From contig JBGVCU010000031.1 of assembly GCA_045119035.1 (NCBI GenBank), positions 1-8,883 of the forward strand: a DNA stretch of 8,883 nt. The letters are read 5' to 3'. Source of the DNA: CAYVQA01 sp045119035 (GTDB lineage Bacteria > Bacillota_I > Bacilli_A > ML615J-28 > CAG-313). This document shows positions 1 through 6,565 of this stretch, piece after piece; within the stretch, counting starts at the first letter, position 1, and every line of letters starts with the position of its first letter. Made by a program: the position numbers and the translations under genes. The notes under the pieces are model-generated. The model had not been told where the DNA came from and made no database searches. It saw only the letters and a list, made by a program, of their open reading frames with translations.

Positions 1-203
1 TCGTGCTCAGCACATAATTCCTTATAATCTTTATAATTTGGTATTCTATCCTCTTTAAGAGCTTTTAAATATTCTTCAACATATTGATTATATATGAATC
101 TTGTATCATTTAAATGTTTATCTAAAAGCAATTTCTGAGCAGGAGTAGGAATTAGTGTTAACACTAAACCTCTACTATTTTTCTCAGAAATTTTATTTTT
201 CAA
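1..203 (-). CDS. tnpB: TnpB (IS200/IS605 OrfB) RNA-guided nuclease, N-terminal part, left copy
   Basis: The gene enters the window at its 5' end and runs off the left edge; 67 complete codons are visible. The start is TTG (CAA on + at 201-203), with AAAGGG as ribosome site nine bases upstream and no better ATG. The protein begins LKNKISEKNSRGLVLTL and continues with QKLLLDKHL and RFIYNQYVEEYLKAL, matching the TnpB N-terminus (Leu-x-Pro, Gln-x-x-Leu-Leu, Arg-Phe-x-Tyr-Asn). TnpB proteins are RuvC-type nucleases guided by an RNA from the element's right end and are ancestral to Cas12; the catalytic part lies outside the window, so activity cannot be judged. It matches the start of the copy at 8347 at 55 of 67 residues without gaps. 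I infer an IS605-group element with tnpB alone, because no tnpA is seen here. Confidence 0.9.
   Translation of the reverse strand, partial: MKNKISEKNSRGLVLTLIPTPAQKLLLDKHLNDTRFIYNQYVEEYLKALKEDRIPNYKDYKELCAEH
152..167. repeat. 16-bp perfect palindrome inside tnpB
   Basis: TTAGTGTTAACACTAA is its own reverse complement and lies within codons 13-18 of the left tnpB. The right copy carries the same core extended to 18 bp at 8382-8399. It codes for the conserved LVLTL of TnpB, so conservation may be purely coding; a regulatory or structural role is possible but unproven. Confidence 0.7.
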
Positions 204-234
204 TTTAGAATGCCCTTTTATTTTTGTTTTATTT

Positions 235-262
235 ATTATATGATTTTAAGAATAAAAATCAA
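235..262 (-). promoter_or_regulatory. Promoter of left tnpB
   Basis: Read on the - strand this gives TTGATT (262-257), a 16-base spacer and a perfect TATAAT (240-235), ending 31 bases upstream of the TTG start. The right copy has the same TATAAT at a comparable place. Confidence 0.6.
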
Positions 263-282
263 TATTTTTTTATAAAAAAATA
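263..282. repeat. 20-bp A/T palindrome in the element leader
   Basis: The sequence is TA, seven T, AT, seven A, TA, a perfect palindrome just upstream of the tnpB -35 box. The right copy has a comparable T10-A8 tract at 8261-8278. It could act as a weak terminator or a melting site, but in such AT-rich DNA it may be incidental. Confidence 0.4.
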
Positions 283-352
283 CAATTACAAACTTCGTTT
301 TAAACAGGTTTTGAATTTTTAATTTAAATATTTAAAAGTACAATGTCTGTAT

Positions 353-374
353 ATATGAACCTGAAGGTTCGTAT
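353..374. repeat. Left-end hairpin of left tnpB element
   Basis: On the - strand the arms are ATACGAACCT and AGGTTCATAT around a TC loop, giving 10 pairs with one G-U/G-T type wobble. The right copy has ATATGTCCCT and AGGGACATAT around TT. Outer bases and arm ends are the same, while two inner positions change on both sides so that pairing is kept. IS200/IS605 ends are known to be recognised as single-stranded subterminal hairpins, which fits. Confidence 0.75.
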
Positions 375-383
375 TTTTATCCG

Positions 384-412
384 TTGATTTTATATAAATA
401 ATATATTATAAT
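384..412 (+). promoter_or_regulatory. Sigma70-type promoter for the gene at 446
   Basis: TTGATT at 384-389, a 17-base spacer and a perfect TATAAT at 407-412, 33 bases before the ATG at 446. The -35 box falls in GTTGATTT (383-390), the conserved outer edge of the left tnpB element, so the insertion may have supplied it. The spacer also contains TATAAATA (393-400), identical to the T4 late promoter box, but this could be chance in AT-rich DNA. Confidence 0.65.
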
Positions 413-445
413 TAAAGTGTAGTTAAAAATTAGAGGAATTTGAAA

Positions 446-1660
446 ATGATTGATACAGCAAAGCAGGCCAAGATTGATTCTCTAAATGCTAAGATTGAAA
501 AATGTAAACAATCCATTGCAAGATTAAATGATAAGTTAGCAAATATCAAAAGTAACATTGATAAAAAATACATTAAACCCTTAATTAAAATTGGTTTTAA
601 TGAAACTGATGCAAATAATATGTGGGAAATGGCAGATTTAATAGATAGGTATCAAGAATACAGAACATTTGTCAATCAGCATTTCTTTAAGTTTGTAAAA
701 AATGATTTAAAAGAATATAACATTACAGCTAAATCATTAGAAGACGATACCAGAAAATATAATATGGTTATAAATGGTTGCGAAACTAAGGGTGATGCTA
801 ATAACATTCTTGAAAAAATCTTACACAAGTATCCAAAGTTAGACAAAGCGCAGTGGAATTTGCTAAAATATAAAATATATGGTGATGATACCATTGATTC
901 GGGGTATCTAACAAAAAATTTAAAGAAAAAGTTAGATGAATTAGACACATACACTAATAAACTTAACACTTTACAAAATACTGATAGTAAAGTAGAAAAA
1001 GAGCATAAAAGTACAGAAAATGTAAAATCTTATAAGTTTTCAGAAAAGGATGTCCAGGACAAAGTTTTAGAACAGGTTAAAAATGTTGTAACAAATTATT
1101 ATAATGATATTATTAATTATTATAATACTGTAATTAATGAAAGTTTAAGACTTATAAAGAAATATAATGATGCTGCATTAGACGAATTTAACGAATTAGT
1201 TACAAAACACCATTATAGCAAGGTTGATAAATTAGAAATAATGGGGTTTGAGTGTCATAAAGATCGCTATAGTTATTTTAAGTTTAAACATCCTGACACA
1301 TACATTGGTATTAATGTTGTAAAATATTTAGGTCAATATGAGGAATTGCGTATTTTCTGTGACGCTCATGCACACATTGATAATGCAAATAAAGAAATCA
1401 AATCTTTAAATGCGATGTTAGGCACAGAAGAAAAAAGAAATGATTATTCTTTGTATCTTTTAAAGAATTTATTAGTTGACATTTATAACAAATACGGTAA
1501 ACTTACAGATAGTAAATACATTGAACTTAACGATAAAGGTGGTTTAGATGGTGTTTTCAAATGTGAAAGAGGAAATTGTAAGGTAACTACTGTACTAGCT
1601 GGCGGCTACAATATCCAAAAATTACATTTTAGAACTTTAATTCATGATTTTAATCATTAG
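446..1660 (+). CDS. Unknown phage protein with coiled-coil N-terminus, 404 aa
   Basis: I do not recognise this protein. ATG 446 is chosen over the in-frame TTG at 440 because AGAGGA (432-437) is correctly spaced for it and only three bases from TTG. Residues 1-45 are lysine-rich and look like a coiled coil. The middle is lysine/asparagine-rich with a tyrosine-asparagine-rich helix around 225-265. The last 40 residues form a distinct glycine-containing block (GGLDGVF, then TTVLAGGYNIQKLHFRTLI) that looks like a compact beta domain. I have a sense of similar blocks ending other phage hypothetical proteins, but cannot verify it. There is no signal peptide or membrane segment, so it is probably cytoplasmic or a virion component. 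Its UAG stop overlaps the ribosome site of the 14-codon ORF that follows. Confidence 0.85.
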   Translation: MIDTAKQAKIDSLNAKIEKCKQSIARLNDKLANIKSNIDKKYIKPLIKIGFNETDANNMWEMADLIDRYQEYRTFVNQHFFKFVKNDLKEYNITAKSLEDDTRKYNMVINGCETKGDANNILEKILHKYPKLDKAQWNLLKYKIYGDDTIDSGYLTKNLKKKLDELDTYTNKLNTLQNTDSKVEKEHKSTENVKSYKFSEKDVQDKVLEQVKNVVTNYYNDIINYYNTVINESLRLIKKYNDAALDEFNELVTKHHYSKVDKLEIMGFECHKDRYSYFKFKHPDTYIGINVVKYLGQYEELRIFCDAHAHIDNANKEIKSLNAMLGTEEKRNDYSLYLLKNLLVDIYNKYGKLTDSKYIELNDKGGLDGVFKCERGNCKVTTVLAGGYNIQKLHFRTLIHDFNH

Positions 1661-1671
1661 AGGAATGTCTT

Positions 1672-1716
1672 ATGATTACAGTAAAAATTGATGAAGATGC
1701 CATCTTAGTAAGTTAA
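1672..1716 (+). pseudogene. 14-codon ORF, probable 5' remnant of a small phage gene
   Basis: The ORF encodes MITVKIDEDAILVS and has a proper GAGGA site (1660-1664 region) that overlaps the previous stop. The sequence resembles the start of small phage proteins opening with a basic-acidic ITVKIDEDxLL segment, so I read it as a gene whose body was deleted. The stop is followed within 20 bases by a terminator. An alternative is a leader peptide of an attenuator, but nothing like an antiterminator hairpin is visible. Confidence 0.35.
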
Positions 1717-1734
1717 ACCAACTAACATACGTTA

Positions 1735-1761
1735 AAAGACTCTTAATTGAGTCTTTGTTTT
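1735..1761 (+). terminator. Rho-independent terminator between the 446 gene and the primase block
   Basis: AAAGACTC (1735-1742) pairs perfectly with GAGTCTTT (1749-1756) across a TTAATT loop, followed by GTTTT. The next ribosome site (GAGGAA, 1763-1768) begins right after it. Either it is a partial terminator that lowers downstream expression, or a promoter not obvious to me lies before the next gene. Confidence 0.7.
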
Positions 1762-1773
1762 CGAGGAACTATT

Positions 1774-1968
1774 ATGAACACAAGCGAACTTAGAAATTTA
1801 TTAGCATTGCAATATAATTCTAAGGTATTTTTAAACTTGGAATCTGAAAGAAAATTGTTTATAATCAAAACAAAAGAAGATTTGGATAAAATACCGTCAT
1901 ATGAAATCAAACAGATTTCGTTGCGAGCAAATAACGATACTTTAGAATTATATTTGGATGTAGAATGA
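1774..1968 (+). CDS. Small unknown protein, 64 aa
   Basis: ATG 1774 follows GAGGAA (1763-1768) at normal spacing; an in-frame TTG at 1747 lies inside the terminator stem and has no ribosome site. The protein (MNTSELRNLLALQYNSK to ELYLDVE) has a mix of helix and short strands, no cysteines, no membrane segment and no family I know. Its TGA overlaps the ATG of the primase (ATGA at 1965-1968), so the two are almost certainly translationally coupled. The context suggests an early replication-block protein, but that is by association only. Confidence 0.75.
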   Translation: MNTSELRNLLALQYNSKVFLNLESERKLFIIKTKEDLDKIPSYEIKQISLRANNDTLELYLDVE

Positions 1969-2942
1969 ATTTTACTGATATAAACTACTTTAAAATGGCT
2001 GTCGGAACAGACAGAATTAAACATGAAACTTTAAGTGATATAAGTGCAAGATGTCCTATTTGTGGAGATTCCAAATATTCTAAAAATAAAGCAAGATTGC
2101 ATTTATATCAACGAAATGGAGTTACATTAGTTAATTGTTTTAATGATTGTGCTGTTCGTAATATGTCTATGTTTAGATTTTTAAAGACATATTATCCAAA
2201 TTTATTTCCATTATATAGAAATGAAGTAAATGAAAGTAAAATTAAATCATTAAAAAAAGATTTAACAGAATATGATTTGTTAGGTGATTTCAAAGATTTA
2301 GAAATCAAGGATAAACCTCCTGTTACTTTTAATCTTTCTAAATATTTTAAAACATCAGACAAAACTGAAGACTATTTAGAAAGTAGAGGATTAGAGCATT
2401 TTCCTGTGTTTGGAGATTTTTATTTAGGTTCAAATATAAACATCGATAATAAAAATTTTCCTATTAATAATTATATAATAATACCATTATATTATTATAA
2501 TGAGTGGTATGGATTTTATTCGCGCTCATTAACTGAACATCGTTTTTACACTTATATTCCGGATAAAAATCAAGGATATAAATTATGGAATTATTACAAT
2601 TTAGATAAGTCTAAAACAATTTATATTTTTGAGGGAATATTTGATGCAATGTCTGCATATTCAAGCGGAATAGAAAACGTATGTGCTTGTATGGGTGCAA
2701 CACCACCATTAGATTTAATTAAAGATTTGGATGTCGTTTTCTGTTTGGATAATGACCAAACAGGAATTAAAAATAGTATTAAGTTTGTTAAACAAGGATT
2801 TAAAACAGTTATCTATCCAAATGATTTAAAATTTAAAGATTGTAATGAAATGTTACAAAATAATATTGATCTTAAATCATTAATTTTAGATAACATTTTT
2901 AATGGTTGTTTAGCAGAAGTTAAATTAAGAAGTAAACTATAA
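1965..2942 (+). CDS. Phage DNA primase, T4 gp61-like, zinc finger plus Toprim
   Basis: This protein would synthesise RNA primers for lagging-strand replication, working with a DnaB-type helicase that is not in this window. The N-terminus has a zinc-binding module with Cys30-x-x-Cys33 and Cys58-x3-Cys62; the context RCPICGDSKYSKNKAR closely resembles T4 primase gp61 (RCPVCGDS and KAR), which supports a T4-type phage enzyme over a bacterial DnaG. The catalytic Toprim fold lies at about 215-300, with the conserved Glu223-Gly224 in YIFEGIFDAMSA and the metal-binding pair Asp262 and Asp264 in FCLDNDQTG, followed by KDCNEML at 291-297. At 325 aa it is close to the 342 aa of gp61. The start overlaps the previous stop by four bases. 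All expected key residues are present, so it is probably active. Confidence 0.92.
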   Translation: MNFTDINYFKMAVGTDRIKHETLSDISARCPICGDSKYSKNKARLHLYQRNGVTLVNCFNDCAVRNMSMFRFLKTYYPNLFPLYRNEVNESKIKSLKKDLTEYDLLGDFKDLEIKDKPPVTFNLSKYFKTSDKTEDYLESRGLEHFPVFGDFYLGSNINIDNKNFPINNYIIIPLYYYNEWYGFYSRSLTEHRFYTYIPDKNQGYKLWNYYNLDKSKTIYIFEGIFDAMSAYSSGIENVCACMGATPPLDLIKDLDVVFCLDNDQTGIKNSIKFVKQGFKTVIYPNDLKFKDCNEMLQNNIDLKSLILDNIFNGCLAEVKLRSKL

Positions 2943-2953
2943 GAGGAACTAAT

Positions 2954-3367
2954 ATGCGAATTTACAATTTTAGTGGTAAGTACATTAATTTAAATGCAGT
3001 ATCCCATATTAAAATTGATAGTAAAAAGAATAAGATTTATTTTAATATGTCTTATTCAATTTTAGGTAACAACAATGATTTTATTCAGGATTACATTTAC
3101 GTTGAACGAAATGTTGAAAATTTAGAGTTGTTATACGAAGCAATTAATAATGTAGACTTTATCAATTACGATGAAGGAAAGTGGGTAAATAGAAATACAA
3201 TTTCGTCATTTAAGTATGATCCTACAAATTGTAGAATTATCATTAACTTGACAACACCGCACACTTATACTGTAAAAGACAATATCAAGGTAATGTCAGA
3301 ATTCGTTTATATGAATAATGTTACAAGTGATGGTTTTAAAAAGTTTGTAGAACAGGTTTCAAATTAA
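2954..3367 (+). CDS. Unknown protein with two tandem related domains, 137 aa
   Basis: No family is recognised. ATG 2954 follows AGAGGAAC (2941-2948), whose first bases are in the gap after the primase stop. The protein is built from two similar halves offset by 67 residues: unit A starts KYINLNAVSHIKID at residue 9 and unit B KWVNRNTISSFKYD at residue 76. Conserved positions include Lys9/76, Asn12/79, Asn14/81, Ser17/84, Lys20/87, Asp22/89, Ile28/95 and Asn31/98; each half then has strands and a closing helix with an aromatic pair (DYIYV and EFVYM). This points to a small beta-rich domain duplicated in tandem, perhaps for symmetric binding. Position between primase and NrdD suggests a replication-linked role, by association only. 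Confidence 0.85.
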   Translation: MRIYNFSGKYINLNAVSHIKIDSKKNKIYFNMSYSILGNNNDFIQDYIYVERNVENLELLYEAINNVDFINYDEGKWVNRNTISSFKYDPTNCRIIINLTTPHTYTVKDNIKVMSEFVYMNNVTSDGFKKFVEQVSN

Positions 3368-3377
3368 GGAAAATAAT

Positions 3378-3830
3378 ATGTCTGATTTCACTTTAGAACA
3401 ATTAACAGATTCTTTCGAGACAGAAGAGAATATTGAGAAAACACCTGAACAAATTGCTAAGGAAAAGAGATGGGCCGAAGAAGCTGAATCAAGAAGAAGA
3501 AATGTTTATGTTCCTACCGATCCTAATGACGGTAGCGACAAAGAGGCATTAGCGGCAAACGACGAAGTTAGAGATATGGTTATCGAATTCGTCAAGAGGT
3601 ACATTCGCCTGCAGTTAGAAATTAAGAAGATTAAAGAAGATATTAAGGCATTAAAAAAAGAATTTTCGGAACAGGGTATCCCTATGAAAATTTGTACAAC
3701 AGCATATAACATGGTTCGTAAAGAACTTAAGGATAACGAGGGTTATTATGAAGAGGTTGCTGTTTACAAGGAGTGGATGTTCAGTTCTAAGGATGTTACC
3801 GATTTGATTACTGAATTGGATGCAAAATAA
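3378..3830 (+). CDS. Coiled-coil protein, possibly DNA-binding (GapR/DsbA-like layout), 150 aa
   Basis: Residues 1-60 are polar, charged and likely disordered. Residues 61-97 form a long helix rich in Lys, Ile and Glu (IRLQLEIKKIKEDIKALKKE), followed by a Gly99-Ile-Pro turn and a second helix at 103-118 (KICTTAYNMVRKEL). A basic coiled coil, a Gly turn and a helix with Arg/Lys resembles the layout of GapR/DUF2312 and of T4 DsbA, both small double-stranded-DNA binding proteins. That similarity is by eye and at the level of layout, so the function is a suggestion. Start ATG 3378 follows AAGGAAA (3366-3372). It lies 10 bases after the previous gene and 31 before nrdD, so it is probably co-transcribed with both. 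Confidence 0.8.
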   Translation: MSDFTLEQLTDSFETEENIEKTPEQIAKEKRWAEEAESRRRNVYVPTDPNDGSDKEALAANDEVRDMVIEFVKRYIRLQLEIKKIKEDIKALKKEFSEQGIPMKICTTAYNMVRKELKDNEGYYEEVAVYKEWMFSSKDVTDLITELDAK

Positions 3831-3861
3831 ATACTGATACAATCCTGGAAGGGAGTTCGAA

Positions 3862-5985
3862 ATGCAGGTGATAAAAAAGAATAGTAATCGAGAGGAATGG
3901 AATGATGAAAAGATTGTAAAAGCAATTTTAAAATCTGCTGATCATTCATCTTTAGAGATTACTAAAAATCAAGCAACACAGGTTGCTGAATATTGTAAAA
4001 AGCAAATTCAAGGAAGCGTAGTCGAAACATCCAAACTGCATGGAATTGTAATCGATGCTTTAAGAACGTTAGGGTATTCAGAAATCGCAAATTCTTATAG
4101 AAATTATAGAAATTTCAAAGAAACTGATTATGAAACTTGGCGCGAAATGTACGAACAGGCAGAACATATCATATATCGTGGTGATACCGAAAATGCTAAC
4201 TTTGATAGTTCGTTAATCTCAACCAAAGGTTCTCTTATTAAGGGTAATGCAACAAAGAGAATTTATCAGGATTTTATTTTAAATAAAAATGAAAAATTCT
4301 TAACGCGTAGGGGCGATATCTATATTCACGATATGCGTGATATGATTTTCGGATCAGTAAATTGCTGTTTGTTTGATATTGGTAACGTTTTAAAGAATGG
4401 TTTTACAATGTCAAACATTAGATATAACGAACCGAATTCAGTATTATCCGCATTGCAGGTAATTGGTGATATTACTTTAGTTGCAACTGCACAACAATTT
4501 GGCGGTTTTACATTACCAGAAATTGATAAGGTGTTACTCCCATATGTTAAAAAGTCTTTTAACAAATATATGGATATGTACACACATCGTAAAGTTTCTA
4601 GGCTAGATGCAGAGAAATATGCGATAGAGGATACATTAAAAGAGTTACAGCAAGGTTTTCAAGGGCTAGAGCTCAAGCTAAATACTGTTCCTTGTAGTCG
4701 TGGAGACTTTGCATTTACAACGTTGACATTCGGTCAATGGGATGTAAATTTAGCAGAAAATGACAAATATTGGTTAAAGGAAATATCAAGAACAATTCTT
4801 GATACAAGAAGAATTGGTCATAACGGTGTTTCAGTAGTATTTCCAAAACTTGTATATTTGTATGATGAAAATCAGATAAACAATGATCGTTATAGTTCAG
4901 AATTGTTTGACGTTGCTGTTAAAACATCTGCAAAATGTATGTATCCTGACTATTTGTCATTAAGTGGTGATGTTGAGCATAATAAAGTTGCTCAGGAATA
5001 CTCAGAACACGGAACTATCATTAGTCCTATGGGCTGCAGGGCATATTTAAGTCATTGGGAAGATCCTACAACTCATAAAGCAGTTACCGTTGGAAGATGT
5101 AATATTGGTGCTGTAAGTTTAAATATTCCTGTGATTATGGCAGTTGCAAAACAAGAATATGGTTCTGAGTGGAAGTCTAAATTTTGGGCATTGCTTGAAT
5201 CAAGACTTCAAACAATCAGAGAATTTTTGTGTAAGCGATATGAATTAATTTCTCATGTAAAAGCAAGTACAAATCCTTTAGCTTTCACACAGGGAGGTTT
5301 TTACAATGGCTATCGAAAACCAGATGAAGAAGTAGGTGATTTAATTGATTATATGACTGCTTCGTTTGGAATTACAGCATTAAATGAATCTACTATTCTA
5401 TGGAACGGAAAAACTTTATATGAAGATAAAGCACAATTTGCAAATAAAGTAATTGATTTTATCGATGATAAAGTACAGAAATTCAAAAAAGAAGATCATC
5501 ATTTATACGCTTTATACGGTACTCCCGCAGAGAGCTTATGTGGAAAGCAAGCTAAGCAATATGCAGAATTAACAGGTGATACACAATTTGGAGAGTATTT
5601 TACAAATTCTTTCCATTGTCATGTATCTGAGGATATTACACCAGTGGAGAAACAAGATGCCGAATATACAGCATTTCATAAAGTAGCCGGTGGTCATATT
5701 CAATATGTTAGAATTGATAATCCAGAAAACTTTGAAGCATTAAGAACAATTATTGTAAGAGGTATGCAGAAAGGATTTTACCAAGGTGTGAACTTCGATG
5801 CGTCTCATTGTAATGATTGTGAATACGATTATTTGAATGGCACAAATAAATGTCCAAAATGTGGAAGTACAAACGTAACAACAATTAGTCGTGTTTGCGG
5901 CTACTTAGGGTATTCCAATATTAATGGACATTCAAGAATGAACGATGCCAAGATGGCTGAAGTTCGAGATAGAAAGTCTATGTGA
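3862..5985 (+). CDS. nrdD: Anaerobic ribonucleoside-triphosphate reductase, class III
   Basis: This glycyl-radical enzyme reduces ribonucleoside triphosphates to deoxynucleotides without oxygen, supplying dNTPs for replication. Residues 1-90 form an ATP-cone allosteric domain. The catalytic barrel shows VNCCLFD (Cys168/Cys169) and MGCR (Cys392, likely the thiyl-radical position). Near the C-terminus are a zinc site with Cys650, Cys653, Cys664 and Cys667, then RVCGYLGY with the glycyl-radical residue Gly680. The order and motifs are those of NrdD, and 707 aa is close to the 712 of E. coli and longer than the 605 of T4. Start ATG 3862 follows a strong GGAAGGGAG site (3847-3855). The gene is complete with no missing key residue. 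The NrdG activase that must install the radical is not in the window; the gene ends at a terminator. Confidence 0.97.
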   Translation: MQVIKKNSNREEWNDEKIVKAILKSADHSSLEITKNQATQVAEYCKKQIQGSVVETSKLHGIVIDALRTLGYSEIANSYRNYRNFKETDYETWREMYEQAEHIIYRGDTENANFDSSLISTKGSLIKGNATKRIYQDFILNKNEKFLTRRGDIYIHDMRDMIFGSVNCCLFDIGNVLKNGFTMSNIRYNEPNSVLSALQVIGDITLVATAQQFGGFTLPEIDKVLLPYVKKSFNKYMDMYTHRKVSRLDAEKYAIEDTLKELQQGFQGLELKLNTVPCSRGDFAFTTLTFGQWDVNLAENDKYWLKEISRTILDTRRIGHNGVSVVFPKLVYLYDENQINNDRYSSELFDVAVKTSAKCMYPDYLSLSGDVEHNKVAQEYSEHGTIISPMGCRAYLSHWEDPTTHKAVTVGRCNIGAVSLNIPVIMAVAKQEYGSEWKSKFWALLESRLQTIREFLCKRYELISHVKASTNPLAFTQGGFYNGYRKPDEEVGDLIDYMTASFGITALNESTILWNGKTLYEDKAQFANKVIDFIDDKVQKFKKEDHHLYALYGTPAESLCGKQAKQYAELTGDTQFGEYFTNSFHCHVSEDITPVEKQDAEYTAFHKVAGGHIQYVRIDNPENFEALRTIIVRGMQKGFYQGVNFDASHCNDCEYDYLNGTNKCPKCGSTNVTTISRVCGYLGYSNINGHSRMNDAKMAEVRDRKSM

Positions 5986-5990
5986 TTAAC

Positions 5991-6020
5991 AAAAAGAAAG
6001 TCTTCATGACTTTCTTTTTT
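5991..6020 (+). terminator. Rho-independent terminator after nrdD
   Basis: Stem arms at 5991-6002 (AAAAAGAAAGTC) and 6008-6019 pair over 12 bases around a TTCAT loop, and the 3' arm ends in a run of six T. It lies six bases after the nrdD stop and closes the primase-nrdD transcription unit. Confidence 0.9.
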
Positions 6021-6032
6021 ATAACACGCCAA

Positions 6033-6098
6033 AAACGCTCATAGAACGATATTGGTAAGTTTATAATAGGATTATACAATCTTAATCTATGAGCGTTT
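6033..6098. repeat. Nested inverted repeat with 13-bp perfect outer stem
   Basis: AAACGCTCATAGA (6033-6045) pairs perfectly with its reverse complement (6086-6098). Inside, TATAAT (6062-6067) pairs with ATTATA (6071-6076) around AGG, and ATTG (6051-6054) can pair with CAAT (6077-6080). The outer arms are distinctly GC-richer than their surroundings. There is no T run after it, so it is not an ordinary terminator. Candidates are a structured RNA, an origin or protein-binding cruciform, or the ends of a small non-autonomous element. Confidence 0.75.
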
Positions 6099-6316
6099 AA
6101 GTAACATTATTCATACAAAACGAAAAGTTATTGTATTCTTTTATCATTTAAAATCAAATTTTCATTTCTCACTTTGTTTCATTAATTGTGTTAAAAATAA
6201 TTTTTATAGTTATTAATGCATAATAAAAAATTTTTATAAAATTAATGTTTACTTCTAGTAAAAACTACATTACAATTAAGTACATAGAAACGAAATTGAA
6301 CATTGAGGAATTGAAA

Positions 6317-6526
6317 ATGAACATTAGAGGAAAAGAAATAGCAGACAATTTTTATGTTTGCAATTACAAAGGTCACTATCAGGGCAAATGTAAGCTATTT
6401 GATAATGAATATCTTGCACTACATTACTTTCAGCGCATGGTGAAAGAATACCCTCACATCAAATGGGAAGTTAGAAAGAACGCCTCCTATGGCGGATACT
6501 TTGAGAAGATACTAGCCGAGAATTAG
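6317..6526 (+). CDS. Small unknown protein, 69 aa
   Basis: No family is recognised. An ORF is open from 6245, but ATG 6317 is the better start: GAGGA (6305-6309) precedes it, and the run GAGGAATTGAAAATG is nearly the same as the leader of the gene at 446 (GAGGAATTTGAAAATG), while ATG 6245 has no ribosome site. The protein is aromatic-rich (FYVCNYKGHYQGKC, LALHYFQRM, IKWEVRKNASYGGYF) with two cysteines, likely a small alpha/beta fold. It is the first gene of the accessory operon that runs to 8031. Confidence 0.75.
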   Translation: MNIRGKEIADNFYVCNYKGHYQGKCKLFDNEYLALHYFQRMVKEYPHIKWEVRKNASYGGYFEKILAEN

Positions 6527-6565
6527 CAGATTTTGGGGCAACTACCCATACTGGAGATTTAAATT

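Larger units (their letters stand above)
1..390 (-). mobile_element. IS200/IS605-group element, left copy (left end plus start of tnpB)
   Basis: From right to left this contains a conserved edge (AAATCAAC read on -, 383-390), a 22-nt hairpin (353-374), an AT-only stretch, a promoter (235-262) and tnpB. The same order occurs at 8201-8883 in the opposite orientation. The outer boundary near 390 is inferred from where similarity between the copies fades. I could not identify a target tetranucleotide shared by both copies. The insertion lies in non-coding sequence just upstream of the gene at 446, so no interrupted gene is visible on this side. Confidence 0.65.
5986..6316. other. 331-bp non-coding gap
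   Basis: The gap holds the nrdD terminator, the nested inverted repeat at 6033-6098, then about 200 very AT-rich bases leading to the gene at 6317. I see no tRNA, no plausible small ORF and no clear sigma70 promoter; the best parts are TTGTGT near 6187 and several TATAAT-like strings without good spacing. A promoter for the downstream operon should nevertheless lie here. Confidence 0.6.

Noticed and set aside
393..400. T4-type late promoter TATAAATA
   Set aside because: The match is exact, but such a string is likely by chance in this AT-rich DNA and it overlaps a better sigma70 promoter; kept only as a note in that entry.
440..445. TTG 440 as start of the 404-aa protein
   Set aside because: AGAGGA ends three bases before TTG, which is too close; the spacing fits ATG 446.
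676..969. 97-aa open frame on the - strand
   Set aside because: It is antisense to the lysine-rich gene at 446, has no ribosome site and has a hydrophobic composition typical of a reverse-strand shadow; the same applies to 1743-2024, 3506-3949, 4326-4583 and 7569-7877 on -.
6245..6316. Longer start (ATG 6245) for the 69-aa protein
   Set aside because: There is no ribosome site before it, and the 24 extra codons look like AT-rich leader; ATG 6317 has GAGGA at good spacing and a leader shared with the gene at 446.
1658..6562. Recoding of UAG as glutamine, as in some gut phages
   Set aside because: UAG ends the genes at 1660 and 6526. Reading through gives only 4 and 12 extra residues before another stop, and all large genes are intact under the standard code.
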